NCBI GenBank assembly: GCA_017427625.1
Contig: JAFRSL010000029.1
Coordinates: 1-7,001, forward strand
DNA length: 7,001 nt
Direction of reading: 5' to 3'
DNA from: Synergistaceae bacterium
GTDB lineage: Bacteria > Synergistota > Synergistia > Synergistales > Aminobacteriaceae
Both the position numbers and the translations under genes were made by a program. The notes under the pieces were generated by a model that was not told the origin of the DNA, ran no database searches, and was given only the letters and a program-made list of their open reading frames with translations. Shown here one piece after another: positions 5,771 through 7,001 of the stretch; positions within the stretch are counted from its first letter, which is position 1, and the number at the start of each line of letters is the position of its first letter.

Positions 5771-7001
5771 TTACGCCACGCTGGAATATTCACTCAGGAA
5801 TTTCGACGTATACCCCTTCCCGCTCTTCATGACTTCCTCAGGTGTCCCGGATGCTACGACACTTCCGCCCTCATCTCCGCCCTCAGGTCCCAAATCAACA
5901 ATGTAATCCGCCGACATCAATACATCAAGATTGTGCTCGATGAATATCACAGTGCTTCCGTTGTCGACAATTCTGTGAACGATCTCAAGCAGCTTCTTAA
6001 CATCCGTGTAATAAAGCCCCGTCGTTGGCTCATCAAGAAGATAAAGCGTCTGGCCTCCGAATTTCTTTGAAAGCTCCTTCGACAGCTTCACCCTCTGCGC
6101 TTCACCGCCCGATAGCGTCAACGCCGACTGCCCAAGCCCTATATATCCCAATCCGGCGTCGTGAATCAGTTTCAGCTTCCCTGCAATCTTCGGAATATCG
6201 CGGAAGAATTCCCCAGCCTCGTCAACCGTCATGTTAAGAACGTCAGCAATATTCTTACCCTTGAACTTGACCTCCAGTGTCTCATGATTGTAACGAGTTC
6301 CGCCGCAGACCTCGCAGTCAGAATATATGTCAGGAAGGAAAAGCATACTCGTCTTAACACTCCCTGCACCGCCGCAAGCCTCGCATCGTCCGCCCTTGAC
6401 GTTGAAGGAGAAGCGTCCGGCATTCCAGCCCCTGATCCTAGACTCAGGAAGCCCCGCGAAGAACTCACGTATCATCGTGAACACACCCGTGTAAGTCGCT
6501 GGATTTGAGCGCGGTGTTCTTCCGATTGGACTTTGGTCAACGAGAATGATATTCCTGAAATTTTCCGTGCCTTCGATAGCCCTGAACTTTCCCGGACGTT
6601 CACGAAAATCCCTGTCCATAATTCGCCGCATACCCCTGTATACCACATCGTAGAGCAGGCTGCTTTTCCCCGACCCCGAAACTCCGCTGATGCACGTGAA
6701 CACACCAACAGGGATTTCAACGTCAATATTCTTGAGATTGTGATGTGATGCTCCGAGAACGTGAACCCAACCCGAAGGCTTCCGTCTTTCACCGCGCCTA
6801 ACGATCCCAGTCTCCTCACCTCGAAGGTATTTCCCTGTCTTTCCGTCTGAGTGCAAAACTTCGTCATAGCTTCCCGAATATAGTATCTCGCCGCCGTTCA
6901 TTCCAGCTTCAGGGCCTAATTCAACAAGCTCATCGGCAGCTTCCATCATCTCACGGTCATGTTCAACGACAACCACAGTGTTGCCGAGTTCCTGTATCGA
7001 C
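5771..7001 (-). CDS. uvrA: Excinuclease ABC subunit A, C-terminal part (N-terminus beyond right edge)
   Basis: UvrA is the damage-recognising ATPase of nucleotide excision repair, acting as a dimer with UvrB. About 409 residues are visible, numbered from the first full codon at 6998-7000; full UvrA is about 940, so over half is missing. The fragment starts in the end of the first ATPase (GNTVVVVEHD), so the GTG at 6974-6976 is internal and not a start. Then come the second Walker A GVSGSGKSS (Lys112), QSPIGRTPRSNPATYTG, the zinc finger CEACG...CEVCGG (Cys206, 209, 229, 232; CxxC-19-CxxC), the ABC signature LTLSGGEAQR (about 294-303), Walker B LLDEPTTG and IEHNLDV. The usual GLH after Walker B is GLY here (Tyr330). 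All other key residues are intact, so the gene looks functional. The stop is 7 bases from the shared terminator. Confidence 0.97.
   Translation of the reverse strand, partial: SIQELGNTVVVVEHDREMMEAADELVELGPEAGMNGGEILYSGSYDEVLHSDGKTGKYLRGEETGIVRRGERRKPSGWVHVLGASHHNLKNIDVEIPVGVFTCISGVSGSGKSSLLYDVVYRGMRRIMDRDFRERPGKFRAIEGTENFRNIILVDQSPIGRTPRSNPATYTGVFTMIREFFAGLPESRIRGWNAGRFSFNVKGGRCEACGGAGSVKTSMLFLPDIYSDCEVCGGTRYNHETLEVKFKGKNIADVLNMTVDEAGEFFRDIPKIAGKLKLIHDAGLGYIGLGQSALTLSGGEAQRVKLSKELSKKFGGQTLYLLDEPTTGLYYTDVKKLLEIVHRIVDNGSTVIFIEHNLDVLMSADYIVDLGPEGGDEGGSVVASGTPEEVMKSGKGYTSKFLSEYSSVA

Noticed and set aside
6161..6508. Plus-strand open frame of 115 codons opposite uvrA
   Set aside because: It is antisense to the UvrA zinc-finger region; no supporting signal.
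6472..6867. Minus-strand open frame of 131 codons within uvrA
   Set aside because: It is the same strand in another frame of the highly conserved UvrA second ATPase domain; it has no motif of its own.
6974..6976. GTG as a possible start of a short UvrA-like protein
   Set aside because: The UvrA frame continues upstream to the window edge with conserved sequence (ELGNT before VVVVEHD), so this is an internal valine codon.

Overview
The window is ordinary bacterial chromosome, with base composition near 50% GC by eye. Genes are densely packed on both strands, intergenic gaps are short (14 to 103 bases), and several genes have good Shine-Dalgarno sequences. Arg codons AGG/AGA and Ile ATA are used freely alongside many C-ending codons. 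Together with a PEP-dependent trehalose phosphotransferase system (PTS), this suggests an anaerobic, sugar-using bacterium, perhaps a gut Synergistota or Bacillota member. That placement is an inference from codon style and gene content, not from any marker gene, and I hold it at low confidence.

Layout from left to right. Bases 1-606 (minus) hold the N-terminal 202 residues of a YajO-like aldo/keto reductase that runs off the left edge. A 103-base divergent control region (607-709) separates it from a LysR-type regulator (710-1597, plus). The region contains a good promoter for the reductase, an imperfect palindrome over its -35 element, and a perfect TATAAT reading toward the regulator. The regulator converges on a stand-alone folK (1612-2103, minus) for folate synthesis. 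folK diverges from a two-gene trehalose operon on the plus strand. The first gene is a fused IIB-IIC-IIA trehalose PTS permease (2178-4109). The second is a trehalose-6-phosphate hydrolase, treC (4115-5725), whose ribosome binding site lies in the last codons of the permease gene. A rho-independent hairpin (5739-5763) sits between treC and the convergent 3' end of uvrA (5771-7001, minus), which runs off the right edge.

How the genes work together. The permease brings trehalose in as trehalose 6-phosphate, using phosphate relayed from PEP through enzyme I and HPr encoded elsewhere. TreC then splits it into glucose and glucose 6-phosphate. Because the permease carries its own IIA domain, it does not need a separate glucose-type IIA protein. 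No trehalose repressor gene (treR) is present in the window. The reductase and regulator form a second likely unit of control. folK and uvrA are housekeeping genes with no evident link to the others.

No CRISPR array, mobile element, RNA gene or clearly novel system is visible. The more interesting points are the divergent reductase/regulator control region, a cysteine cluster in the regulator's sensing domain, the self-contained trehalose permease without a local repressor, and a His-to-Tyr change after the UvrA Walker B motif.
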